Origin: Armatimonadota bacterium
GTDB taxonomy: Bacteria; Armatimonadota; Fervidibacteria; Fervidibacterales; Thermosaccharophagaceae
NCBI GenBank assembly: GCA_025062195.1
Contig: JANXAS010000007.1
Span: 1-64,000 of the forward strand
Length of the DNA stretch: 64,000 bases
Reading direction: 5' to 3'
Positions within the stretch are counted from its first letter, which is position 1; each line of letters starts with the position of its first letter. Both the position numbers and the translations under genes were made by a program. Positions 17,428-27,015 of this stretch are shown here, one piece after another. The notes beneath the pieces were generated by a model. The model searched no databases, was not told the DNA's origin, and saw only the letters and a program-made list of their open reading frames with translations.

Positions 17428-19929
17428 TTAAAACCCCCCCTTAGCGGCATGCCGTTTGATCAGCAATAAGGGCGCAGACGAGCAAAGGGTTAATACCCCG
17501 GAGAAGAGGTTAAGCGCCCCGATAGCATTGCATGTCATGCTCAATCCAAGCAGCGGGAACAACAGGACGGGCACAAATAGCGCTCCAAGTGATGCCCCAA
17601 AGTGGTCTGCTCTATTAACTTTGCCAGCTGCATGTGTGAGGCTGAGTTTGCTACTCTCATCCATAGCTGCATGGTAAACGCCCACAGCTGCCGGCAATGC
17701 AGCGCCAGTAAGGAAACCTGAGATGGTGAGCAGAGACAGAAACGACAAAAGCAAAAATGTTTGGGTCATCCAATTCGCAATCAGCGAGAGCAAATGTGGC
17801 ATTGAAATTGCAAACAGCGCTATGAGCGTGCAAATGCAACTCAACAGAAGGCAAGCTTGCAACCGCCCATGAACATGAGTTTGCAACCTGCCGATAAGGA
17901 TGCTGCCGAGAGCCAATCCGAGCATAAATACCGCAACAAGGGCACCAACCATTTGATACAGGGCACTGTGAAGACTTTGGAAGGCGACGAGCAAGATTAA
18001 TTCCAACCCCATGGCAGTCATTCCGGCAAATGAGGCTGCAATAAGTGAGGCGCGCTTTGCTGCCCCAATGGAGCTTCTTCCGGATGCAATCCTAAGTTGA
18101 GCTATGAATGCATCGGCGAGAAGCATTGCGCCAAACAAAACTGCAACAGCTACCAACAGCCATTTCATATGCCCTTCAATCCATCCTTCAATTTTCAACA
18201 TGGCTTGTGGGTGAGACTTGTGCAGCCATAAGCGAAGATAATGGAAATAGCTCACGGGGTGAAGGTCGCTGTTAATCAATCTGCCTTTTGCGCCGCTCTT
18301 TTCCCTTAGCTTTTGCATCTCATTGTGCAACCATTCTGAGCGCAACGGCGGAAAGTATGAAAGCAAAACCTGTGGTGGCATGGTCGCCGCGGAAATGGAG
18401 CGAGAAGTCATCCATGATGGACGCTTACTAATGCCTTTAACGATGCGCGTTGCACGCTCCATCAGTTCTGTGGGCGATTCCGTGATGAAGTTGTGATCCG
18501 ATGCAAACATGAACATTGTCTCGCCTACTGATACAGCGATGTGCTTAAAGGAGGCTTTAAGTGTGTGATATACGCTGCCGACATAGTGCGCTAATGCCTC
18601 GCCAAGATACGACTCAGAGCCGGTTATGTGGAGGGCAAAAACTCCCATTTCGCTCAGCCGCTTCTTAACAAGCCTGAAGAACTCAACGGTATAGTAGCGA
18701 TTGAGCTGAGCCGTTGATGGATCGCCGATGTGAAGAAAAATCAAATCGTAACTCTTCCTGGTCTCCCTAATGAACTGCCTCGCATCAGAATGTGATATGA
18801 GCACCATCTTGCTGCTGAGCGCCATTTTGTCCCTCTCGGGCAAAAAGGGCATCAGAGCATCAATCAACCATGGGTCAGTTTGCACATATTCAATTTGCTC
18901 AACGCCGATTTCGAGAAGTTGTGACAGCAACCCCTCAATGCCACCGCCAACGATAAGCACTTTTGACGGTTTGTCAGCCTGCGAGACGAGTAACAACGCC
19001 AGCGAGGAATTCGTATACTCGTCAGGGAAGCTGGTGACGAAGTGCCCATCGCAAAACAGGCTATATTGGTCAAGCCTCTTTCCGATAGCAATGTTTTGGT
19101 ATGGGGAGTCCATGCTGAGCACAAGTTCATTTCCAGTCCCATATGAGTTCCAACGGAGAACCGTCAAAGCGCGCTCAAGTCGCATCGCAAACGATGCCTG
19201 AATTATCGCTGGTAATAGAGCAGCAGCACTAAGAGCAAGCTTTAGCGAACTGTCTTTTGTGATCCGGTAGATCAAGCTTGCCGAGGCACCGCAGAGCATG
19301 CACGATACAAGTGCCATCAAAAAGCATGCTGGCATAATGCGCACAAGCAGGAATGTGAAAGCACACCCACCAAACAAGCTCCCAAGCGCCTCAACTGCAT
19401 AAATCCAGGCAACCGGGCGAGCAGTTACTTGCCCCACCGTCCGATATATGCGCACACCCAATGGGAATGTGAACCCAACAGCTAAGCTGAATGGAGATAG
19501 TGCAACGAGCACATACAGGATGGTTGACAATGGTGATGGCAATTCGCCCGGCGGAGTGCGCAGAATCAGATGCATTGAGCGTATGAAGGCGATTTGAGCC
19601 GGCAAAAGACAAGCCACAACGAGCAGCCAAAGCGAAAACGATAGAACAGGGTTTCTCACCCTCGGAGCAATATAAGCGCCCAACTCCGCACCAATGGCTA
19701 TCCAAAGCAGCCACGATGCAAAGAGCATACCAAGCGAAAGTTCTGTCCCGTAGATGACCGCCAGAAATTCACGGACAAGCGTCGCCTGCACAACCATTGA
19801 GCAAAAGCCGAGCACACCGTAGAGAGAAAGACAGTGCAGATGTCCAATGGATGTTTTAGACCGCTTCATCTCTGCCATCCTCTCGGACGCACAGTGATAT
19901 GACTTAACGAGCCAACTAACTTTGCCCAC
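17428..19929 (-). CDS. Spermidine synthase-like membrane protein (fused TM domains and methyltransferase-like core)
   Basis: 833 aa; TM segments flanking DSPYQNIAIGKRLDQYSLFCDGHFVTSFPDEYTNSSLALLLV...VLIVGGGIEGLLSQLLEIGVEQIEYVQTDPWLI. Confidence 0.85.
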   Translation of the reverse strand: MGKVSWLVKSYHCASERMAEMKRSKTSIGHLHCLSLYGVLGFCSMVVQATLVREFLAVIYGTELSLGMLFASWLLWIAIGAELGAYIAPRVRNPVLSFSLWLLVVACLLPAQIAFIRSMHLILRTPPGELPSPLSTILYVLVALSPFSLAVGFTFPLGVRIYRTVGQVTARPVAWIYAVEALGSLFGGCAFTFLLVRIMPACFLMALVSCMLCGASASLIYRITKDSSLKLALSAAALLPAIIQASFAMRLERALTVLRWNSYGTGNELVLSMDSPYQNIAIGKRLDQYSLFCDGHFVTSFPDEYTNSSLALLLVSQADKPSKVLIVGGGIEGLLSQLLEIGVEQIEYVQTDPWLIDALMPFLPERDKMALSSKMVLISHSDARQFIRETRKSYDLIFLHIGDPSTAQLNRYYTVEFFRLVKKRLSEMGVFALHITGSESYLGEALAHYVGSVYHTLKASFKHIAVSVGETMFMFASDHNFITESPTELMERATRIVKGISKRPSWMTSRSISAATMPPQVLLSYFPPLRSEWLHNEMQKLREKSGAKGRLINSDLHPVSYFHYLRLWLHKSHPQAMLKIEGWIEGHMKWLLVAVAVLFGAMLLADAFIAQLRIASGRSSIGAAKRASLIAASFAGMTAMGLELILLVAFQSLHSALYQMVGALVAVFMLGLALGSILIGRLQTHVHGRLQACLLLSCICTLIALFAISMPHLLSLIANWMTQTFLLLSFLSLLTISGFLTGAALPAAVGVYHAAMDESSKLSLTHAAGKVNRADHFGASLGALFVPVLLFPLLGLSMTCNAIGALNLFSGVLTLCSSAPLLLIKRHAAKGGF

Positions 19930-20060
19930 AGGCAGCCATGTGGCAAACTAACCAATGGCTCCTCACCTTACCAAGACATGTTCTGTTCAAAGTAAACGGC
20001 GCCGTATGACAAAGTATGCCTAAAGGTGCACATCACTGCATAAAGATGGAGGTGACAATC

Positions 20061-20318
20061 ATGCCGGAGCGGGAGAGAAAAGCAGCAAGACCACGCAAGC
20101 CCGAGGTGGAAGCAATTGAGGAGAAGCTTGAGGGGGTGCGCAACCTCGTATTGAGGTGCGCTACAGGTCTGCTTGGCAGAGAGGCGGTTGAGCACCTTGT
20201 GAATGCGAGAAAGGAGCTACTGCTTGCAGTGCGCTCAATCATTGATGCACGCATACAGCGCCTTGAAGAAGCTACGCAACGCCTGAGAAAAGTTGAAATT
20301 GAGGGTGAGGAAGGTTAG
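20061..20318 (+). CDS. Hypothetical small helical protein
   Basis: ATG at 20061 preceded by GGAGGTGA; highly charged helix (RKELLLAVRSIIDARIQRLEEATQRLRKVEIE). Confidence 0.6.
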   Translation: MPERERKAARPRKPEVEAIEEKLEGVRNLVLRCATGLLGREAVEHLVNARKELLLAVRSIIDARIQRLEEATQRLRKVEIEGEEG

Positions 20319-20394
20319 GCAAAAGTTAATCTTATTCTGAAATGACGCTCACCTACGGATGGGCTACCAAATTAAAGTCATCATAGCAAAGTGA

Positions 20395-21675
20395 TTGGCT
20401 GTGGATTATCCAAAACTGCGCAAGGTGGATATCTTTCCCGTTACGATTGAAGGCAGGCAATACATTGCCATAAGAGACCCGTTGGGATTGATGGAAGGTA
20501 TGCTGCTGCTCCCTCAGCATATGGCTCTCCTAATTGGATTAATGGATGGTAAGCATTCTATTCGTGAAATTCAGGTTGAACTTATGAGATGCCTTGGGAA
20601 GTTCATAATGAGCGATGAGATACAAAAGTTTGTCTCACAGCTTGATGAGCATTTTCTGCTTGAGAACGAGCGCTCAGCGGCGAGGCTTCTTGAACTAAAG
20701 CAGTGGTTCAGAGAGCAGCGAACAAGGAGAGCTGCGCATTCAGGCACCTCTTATCCGGGCGATACAAACCAACTTAAAGCATTGCTTGACTCATTCTACA
20801 GTTGTCCCAGCGGACCGGGAGTAATATGCCCAGATGAGGATGCGAAAGTGCCCGCCGGCATAATGGTGCCACATATAGACTTACGCCGTGGTGGGGTTTG
20901 TTATGCGTGGGCATATTACAAGCTCGCAAGTGCCCTATTGGCGCGCACGCAACCAACTACATTCATTATCCTCGGGATAGCGCACTGCCAAATGGAGCAA
21001 CCATTCACAATCACATCCAAGGACTTTGAGACACCATTTGGCACGGCTAAAGCTAACGCCGAATTCGTTGAGGAGCTCGCAAGGCTTTGTCACGGCTTTG
21101 ATCCGTTTGCCGATGAGCTTGTGCATCGCTTTGAACACTCAATTGAGTTTCAAGTGCTATTCCTGCAACACACCTTTGATGGGATTATGCCATTCACATT
21201 CGTGCCGATACTGTGCGGCAGTTTTGAGCATTTCATCTATGGAGTTCGTGACATCGCAAAGCTTGAGCCAATAGAAGAGTTTGTGAATGCGCTACGCCAT
21301 TTGATTGGGTGTTGGCATGAGCGCATTTGCATAATTTCAAGCGTTGACCTGAGCCATGTAGGGGTGCGCTTTGGACATACAATGGCGATTTCAACGCACA
21401 CGCTGCAGTGGCTTCGCCGGTATGATGCTGAGTTTCTGAGCTTTGTGGAGCAGTGTGATGCTGACGGAATGCTTCAATTCATTGCTCGCAACCGCAACTT
21501 CACCAACATTGATGCCACCCCCGCAACTTATGTGATGCTTAAAGTGCTCGGAAATGCTGAAGGACACATCCTCAAGTATGAGCAATCCTTGGATCCTGAT
21601 GGACAATCCGTTGTCACATTCGCTGCAGCTGCGTTTTATGCTGCGCAAGTCAACCTACGGGGGTGCAAGGGATGA
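20395..21675 (+). CDS. MEMO1 / AmmeMemoRadiSam system protein B family
   Basis: AHSGTSYPGDTNQLKALLDSF...AGIMVPHIDLRRGGVCYAWAYYKL...VPILCGSFEHF...SSVDLSHVGVRFG. TTG or nearby GTG start. Confidence 0.88.
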   Translation: MAVDYPKLRKVDIFPVTIEGRQYIAIRDPLGLMEGMLLLPQHMALLIGLMDGKHSIREIQVELMRCLGKFIMSDEIQKFVSQLDEHFLLENERSAARLLELKQWFREQRTRRAAHSGTSYPGDTNQLKALLDSFYSCPSGPGVICPDEDAKVPAGIMVPHIDLRRGGVCYAWAYYKLASALLARTQPTTFIILGIAHCQMEQPFTITSKDFETPFGTAKANAEFVEELARLCHGFDPFADELVHRFEHSIEFQVLFLQHTFDGIMPFTFVPILCGSFEHFIYGVRDIAKLEPIEEFVNALRHLIGCWHERICIISSVDLSHVGVRFGHTMAISTHTLQWLRRYDAEFLSFVEQCDADGMLQFIARNRNFTNIDATPATYVMLKVLGNAEGHILKYEQSLDPDGQSVVTFAAAAFYAAQVNLRGCKG

Positions 21676-23609
21676 TGAGAAGACCAACTAAGCTTGTTCT
21701 CATAGGCTTAGATGCGCCTATAGCACCGAGAGTTTATAGGTTTGCTATGGATGGCGAACTCCCAGCCATCAAGCGGTTGATTGAGAACGGTGTGTATGCC
21801 GAAAATTGCCTTGTGCCATTCCCAACTATAACGCCGCCCAATTGGACAACGATAGTGACGGGGGCAACCGTTGGGACTCACGGAATAACTTGCTTCAACC
21901 TCCATAAACCCGGAGAACCGCTTGATAAGATCGTGCAGGCATTTGATTCAAGGGATGTTAAAGCAGAATTCATCTGGAATGCCGCCGAACGAATAGGCAA
22001 GCGCTCCATAATACTCAACTACCCAACGACATGGCCGCCAACGATAACTGATGGCGTTCAGCTTGGTGGCATGGGGCTATGCTTGAATGAATGGCAAATC
22101 GGTGTCCCGCCATGGGGTGTCCCTATGACACTGTGTGATGAGCAGATGTTCTGCACCGATGAGCTGCCACAGGCAACACAGGTGGTGGTAAGGAGGGCAT
22201 CGGGTTGGAAAGGAATTGAGTTGCGACCGGATGACCTTGAAGTTGAGCTGCCATTGAAATATCGCTCTGCGAAGTTAAAGGTCAAGCCGAAAAGCTACTT
22301 TGTGTTGTTGCGCAAAGGGAGCAATGGATACGACCATGCATTGCTCGCAAAAGGAAAAGACTTAAACACCGTTATGGAAACACTCGCTGTTGAGCAATGG
22401 AGTAAGGTGCTAAGGGATGAATTTGAAACCGAGGAAGGGTTAATGGAAGCCGTATTCAAGTGTAAGCTAACTCGCCTCTCTCGCGATGCGAATGAGTTCG
22501 CTATTTACTTTACGAGCCTTTGCGCCTTGGATGGATGGGATTACCCAAGGGGCGTTGCGCGAGCCATCCAATCCGAGGATGGTCTGCCAATGCCGCGCAA
22601 CGGTTTCAACGCGCTGATGCTTGAGTGGATTGACCCAAAGACATTCGTTGAGATTGTGGATATGCAACACAAATGGTATGCCGATGCCGCCACGCAGCTA
22701 TTTGAACGGGAGCATTGGGATCTATTCTTCATGCAAGCGCACTGCCCAGATTTTGCCTATCACGCATTTGCCACAAAGCTTGACCCGCTCACATGCCAAG
22801 ATGAAGATGTGAGGAAGCAATACGAGGATGCAGAACTTGGCTTCTACAGAAGCATTGATGGGATGATCGGACGCATATCCGAGGCTGCCGGCGAGGACGC
22901 CCTTATTATAATCGTCTCTGACCACGGCGCTAAGGCGACAACGAATTCATTTGATGTCGCAGATGTCCTTGAGGCTGCCGGCTTGCTCAAATATGCCGAT
23001 AGGCAAAGGCGGATAGTGGACTGGAACGAAACAAAAGCCTTCCCACAAAGAGCTGCCTATATCTATGTGAACCTCAGAGGGAGAGACCCGGATGGCATAG
23101 TGGAGCCGGATGAATACGAGGCTGTAAGAGATAAAGTCATTGAGGCGCTTTACAACTACACCGACCCGAAGACGGGTAAGAAGCCAATAGTGCTCGCTAT
23201 AAAGCGTGAGGATGCGCGCCTCATCGGACTGCACGGCGAACTCGTTGGTGACATCGTTTATGCTGTCAGCCCGCTGTTTATGGCTCAACACGGGCCGCAC
23301 CTTCCAACAGCTGAATTTGGCATTGGCTCTATGAAGGGTTTGTTGATAATGTGCGGTCACGGTGTGCGCAAGGGTGTTGTCCTGGAGCGGACTGTTTGGC
23401 TCACAGACATCGTCCCCACAATATGCTATTTGATGGAACTGCCAATACCGGCACACTGCGAAGGCGCAATAATTTATCAAGCGCTTGAAGACCCAGACTT
23501 AGCAATGCATGAGAAACAACAATTGCAGCGCAACTATGAGCGCTTGAAGAGGGCATTTGAGGCCAACATATCGCTCACGCACACTTACACTCATGAACCG
23601 CAAATTTGA
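21663..23609 (+). CDS. Alkaline phosphatase superfamily / type I phosphodiesterase protein
   Basis: KLVLIGLDAPIAPRVYRFA...TPPNWTTIVTGATVGTHGITCFN...DALIIIVSDHGAKAT...GHGVRKG...DIVPTICYLMELPIP. Confidence 0.88.
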   Translation: MQGMMRRPTKLVLIGLDAPIAPRVYRFAMDGELPAIKRLIENGVYAENCLVPFPTITPPNWTTIVTGATVGTHGITCFNLHKPGEPLDKIVQAFDSRDVKAEFIWNAAERIGKRSIILNYPTTWPPTITDGVQLGGMGLCLNEWQIGVPPWGVPMTLCDEQMFCTDELPQATQVVVRRASGWKGIELRPDDLEVELPLKYRSAKLKVKPKSYFVLLRKGSNGYDHALLAKGKDLNTVMETLAVEQWSKVLRDEFETEEGLMEAVFKCKLTRLSRDANEFAIYFTSLCALDGWDYPRGVARAIQSEDGLPMPRNGFNALMLEWIDPKTFVEIVDMQHKWYADAATQLFEREHWDLFFMQAHCPDFAYHAFATKLDPLTCQDEDVRKQYEDAELGFYRSIDGMIGRISEAAGEDALIIIVSDHGAKATTNSFDVADVLEAAGLLKYADRQRRIVDWNETKAFPQRAAYIYVNLRGRDPDGIVEPDEYEAVRDKVIEALYNYTDPKTGKKPIVLAIKREDARLIGLHGELVGDIVYAVSPLFMAQHGPHLPTAEFGIGSMKGLLIMCGHGVRKGVVLERTVWLTDIVPTICYLMELPIPAHCEGAIIYQALEDPDLAMHEKQQLQRNYERLKRAFEANISLTHTYTHEPQI

Positions 23610-23653
23610 TGCGAGCCATCTTAATGAACGAGGTATGCCGTGAGGTGAGATAA

Positions 23654-24292
23654 GTGTTTCGGTTGAGCGATGGGCAGGTGGTTGTGTTTATCGGCGATAG
23701 CATAACCGACTGTGGTAGAAGGGATGTTTCGCCGCCTCTTGGAAACGGCTATGTGAAATTCATAGCCGAACTTATCGCCATAAGATACCCATCACTTGAT
23801 GTGCGGATATTCAACAAGGGCATCAGTGGAAACACTGTTGCGGACTTGCGAGACCGCTGGCATGACGATGTGCTCGTCGTCAACCCGGATTGGGTTTCTG
23901 TGCTGATCGGGATTAATGATGTCCATCGGGTGCTGATGAATGACCACACTGCTGTCCCGCCAGAACGATACGAGGAACTCTATCGCCAATGTCTGGAATT
24001 GACGGTGGAGCGAACGAACGCACAGATTGTGCTCATGGAACCGTTTTACATAAGTACCGATACGGAGTCAAACTCGTGGCGGACAAAGGTGCTTCAAATG
24101 TTGAGCCATTATCGCGCTGCAGTGCGCCAACTGGCAGAAGAGTTCAAAGCTGTCTTTGTGCCGTTGCACGAGCTCTTTAGGGAGCAACTGCACTACAGGC
24201 ATGCGGATGCATTTTGCCCAGAACCAGTCCACCCAAATGCTTTTGGACATCTGCTAATAGCACATGCATGGCTCATAGCTATGGGTTGGTGA
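23654..24292 (+). CDS. SGNH/GDSL hydrolase family protein
   Basis: VVFIGDSITDCGRRD...NKGISGNTVADLRDRW...VSVLIGINDVHRVL...PEPVHPNAFGHLLIAHAWL. Confidence 0.93.
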   Translation: MFRLSDGQVVVFIGDSITDCGRRDVSPPLGNGYVKFIAELIAIRYPSLDVRIFNKGISGNTVADLRDRWHDDVLVVNPDWVSVLIGINDVHRVLMNDHTAVPPERYEELYRQCLELTVERTNAQIVLMEPFYISTDTESNSWRTKVLQMLSHYRAAVRQLAEEFKAVFVPLHELFREQLHYRHADAFCPEPVHPNAFGHLLIAHAWLIAMGW

Positions 24293-24331
24293 GTGAGATA
24301 AGCCAAACTAAAACTATGCGGCGCTATCGGG

Positions 24332-26713
24332 GTGACTGAAATGATTTGGCTGTGCTTGCTTCTCCTTACCTCATCACAACGCCCAAACATCGCTTTGAAT
24401 CGCCCATACCAACTTCAGCCGATGCCAAACTATCGCCACTGCACTGACCCAGATGACCGAATACAGCTAACTGATGGGCAGTATGTGCGGGGCTACTTCT
24501 GGACTCAGAGGGGAACTGTTGGATGGCAAAATGTCAGCCCAGTCATTATAACGGTTGACCTTGGAAGCAATATGCCAATTGCCGGCGTCTCATTTAACAC
24601 CGCAGCGGGTGTTGCTGGAGTGCAATTTCCTAATGCCATATGGGTGCTTGTGAGTGCTGATGGCAAACAATGGTTTGAAGTCGGCGACCTCGTGCAAGCC
24701 AGCAATGCGCAAAATGGACCGCCACCATCTCAGGGTTACGCAGTCCATAGGTTTTGGACTGACAGATGGAAAGCATGCGGGCGCTTCATAAGTTTAATCG
24801 TTATCCCGCAGGGTCCGTTTTGCTTCGCCGACGAGATTGAAGTCTACAAGGGAGATGATGTATGGCTCACACAACCGCTTAAAGGTAAACCACATGGCGA
24901 CTTGAAGGAATTCGCCCAACGGAAAGAGATTGAGAGATGCGCCTTGAGGCGTCTGCGAGCTGACTTGGAAGAACTTCGCCGAATAATTGAGCATGCTGAT
25001 GTTGCTTTGGATGCAAGGGATAAGCTTATGCGCCGACTGAACGAGCTTGCCTCATCAATGCCACGCTCATTTGAAGTTGACGAGCCATCCCTCTTTAGTG
25101 CCACGCTGCCGCTCAATGAGTGGCACAGAGAATTGTTCAAATTGCAGGCACAGCTTTGGCAAGCATTGCGCATCACAAATTTCACAGCCTTCGTTGCCCA
25201 CTCGCCGTATGATCCATTGCCCTACTTGACACCCGAACCGCTGCCCAAGGAGCGCATTTTGAGTGCGAGACTCACAATGTTGCAGGACGAAGTCCGCCAC
25301 ATCGCAATCAACCTCGTCAACGCCGATGAGCGTCCGATCAAGGTGCGCGTAAAAGCCGATGGCTTTCCAATAGCCACAGCACAAATCCGCCATGCAGTTT
25401 GGACTGACACAAAGGAGGGCGTGCCAATAGCTGCCGCTCTCCCGGAGGGTGATGAATTTGTTGCGGCAGCCGGGATGATCGGACAGGTTTGGGTGACATT
25501 CCTCGCTACCAAAGTTGGCAAAGCAAAAGGGCGCATCGCCCTCGTGACCGATGCCGATGACCAAATTGAAATTGGGATTCAACTCTCAGTGCTCCCCATA
25601 AGCATGCCGAGGCGTCAATCGCTCCATCTTGGCGGTTGGGATTACACCGATGTGGAGCAACGATACGGGGTTAATCCATTAAACCGTGACGAGTTCATCA
25701 AGCACATCAGAGAACGCTTTGTGGATATACCTTGGGCGAGCCGATTTGTAATGCCATCCGGCAAGTTTGATGAGGCTGGGAGGATGATAGAGCCGCCTGA
25801 TACAAGCAACTTTGACCGATGGCTTGAGCGTTGGAAAGGAGCAAGCCGGTACTATGTGTTCCTATCTGTTGAGGGCAGTTTTGGAGGCGCCAAGGTTGGC
25901 ACTGATAAATTCGCAAATAGCGTGGGAGAATGGATCAGTTTCTGGTGGGGGCATGCACAAAAGCGCGGATTAAAAAAGGGTCAGTTTGGTGTTTTGCTTG
26001 TTGATGAACCACATACTCCAGAGCAAGATGAATTGACGATTGCATGGGCTGAAGCAATCAAGCGTGCAGCACCTGAAGTGGTCATTTGGGTTGACCCAAC
26101 ATGGCGTGAGCCCGAGAAGATGAATCAACGCCTCCCCGAAGTTGTTGATGTGCTTTGTCCAAACAGGATAATATGGTTGAGCAATCCGAAGGCACATGAC
26201 TCGTTTTACATTGCATGGCGAAATAAAGGCAAACGGCTTGCCCTTTATTCATGCAGCGGTCCAAGTAAGCTGCTTGACCCATACTCCTATTATCGGCTGC
26301 AGGCATGGCATTGCTTTGCAATCGGCGCTGACGAAATGTTCTTTTGGGCGTTCGGTGACAACGCTGGCAACTCATGTTGGAATGCATACCTTGACCCACG
26401 CAATTGCTACACACCTCTTTTCCTCGCACCCAAAAGTGTGACGGCAGCAAAGCACATGGAAGCTATAAGGGATGGGGTGCAGGATTACGAGATATTGAAG
26501 ATGCTGAGCGAGGCTGCCACGCAATTTAGGCGCGGCAAAAAGGCTGCAATAGCTGCTGAAGCTGAAAAGCTGCTAACCGATGGACTCAAAAGCATGCTTG
26601 CGCCGATAGGCGCAAACGAAATTTATTGGATGAGGGAAAAGGATAGAACTGGTGCTGATAAAATACGGGAGCGAGCCATAGAGTTGCTACTCAAGTTAAC
26701 CGGGCGGAATTAA
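24332..26713 (+). CDS. Secreted glycoside hydrolase-like protein (discoidin-like N-terminus, DUF4091/GH123-like C-terminus)
   Basis: 793 aa; N-terminal PVIITVDLGSNMPIAGVSFNTAAG; C-terminal VLLVDEPHTPEQDELTIAWAEAIKRAAPEVVIWVDPTW...HMEAIRDGVQDYEILKML. Confidence 0.8.
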   Translation: MTEMIWLCLLLLTSSQRPNIALNRPYQLQPMPNYRHCTDPDDRIQLTDGQYVRGYFWTQRGTVGWQNVSPVIITVDLGSNMPIAGVSFNTAAGVAGVQFPNAIWVLVSADGKQWFEVGDLVQASNAQNGPPPSQGYAVHRFWTDRWKACGRFISLIVIPQGPFCFADEIEVYKGDDVWLTQPLKGKPHGDLKEFAQRKEIERCALRRLRADLEELRRIIEHADVALDARDKLMRRLNELASSMPRSFEVDEPSLFSATLPLNEWHRELFKLQAQLWQALRITNFTAFVAHSPYDPLPYLTPEPLPKERILSARLTMLQDEVRHIAINLVNADERPIKVRVKADGFPIATAQIRHAVWTDTKEGVPIAAALPEGDEFVAAAGMIGQVWVTFLATKVGKAKGRIALVTDADDQIEIGIQLSVLPISMPRRQSLHLGGWDYTDVEQRYGVNPLNRDEFIKHIRERFVDIPWASRFVMPSGKFDEAGRMIEPPDTSNFDRWLERWKGASRYYVFLSVEGSFGGAKVGTDKFANSVGEWISFWWGHAQKRGLKKGQFGVLLVDEPHTPEQDELTIAWAEAIKRAAPEVVIWVDPTWREPEKMNQRLPEVVDVLCPNRIIWLSNPKAHDSFYIAWRNKGKRLALYSCSGPSKLLDPYSYYRLQAWHCFAIGADEMFFWAFGDNAGNSCWNAYLDPRNCYTPLFLAPKSVTAAKHMEAIRDGVQDYEILKMLSEAATQFRRGKKAAIAAEAEKLLTDGLKSMLAPIGANEIYWMREKDRTGADKIRERAIELLLKLTGRN

Positions 26714-27015
26714 AAGTGCGCAATTGATAAACGGCTGGTAGGAAAGGCTTATACCATTTCAAAAAATTAAAGCAACATGACTGACTTTTGAATCACGAAA
26801 TGGCAAAACTCTCAAAATGCAGCGTTGCCCTTGCGGGCGATGAAATTTAAACGACGGCTGTGGACATGCTGCAACGCTGCATGGGTCGGATTACATCTTG
26901 GTTTTTGAAAACGGTATTAAGCTGTCTTCCTTGCGCAATCGGTCAACACCTGTAGGAAGGGCTTTATCCGTTAAGCCCCCGGTCGGTGTGCCGCCCACAC
27001 GAAATTTTGCTTTTG

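Noticed and set aside
16765-17469. Long plus-strand ORF (234 aa) opposite glycerate kinase
   Set aside because: Antisense shadow of a conserved gene.
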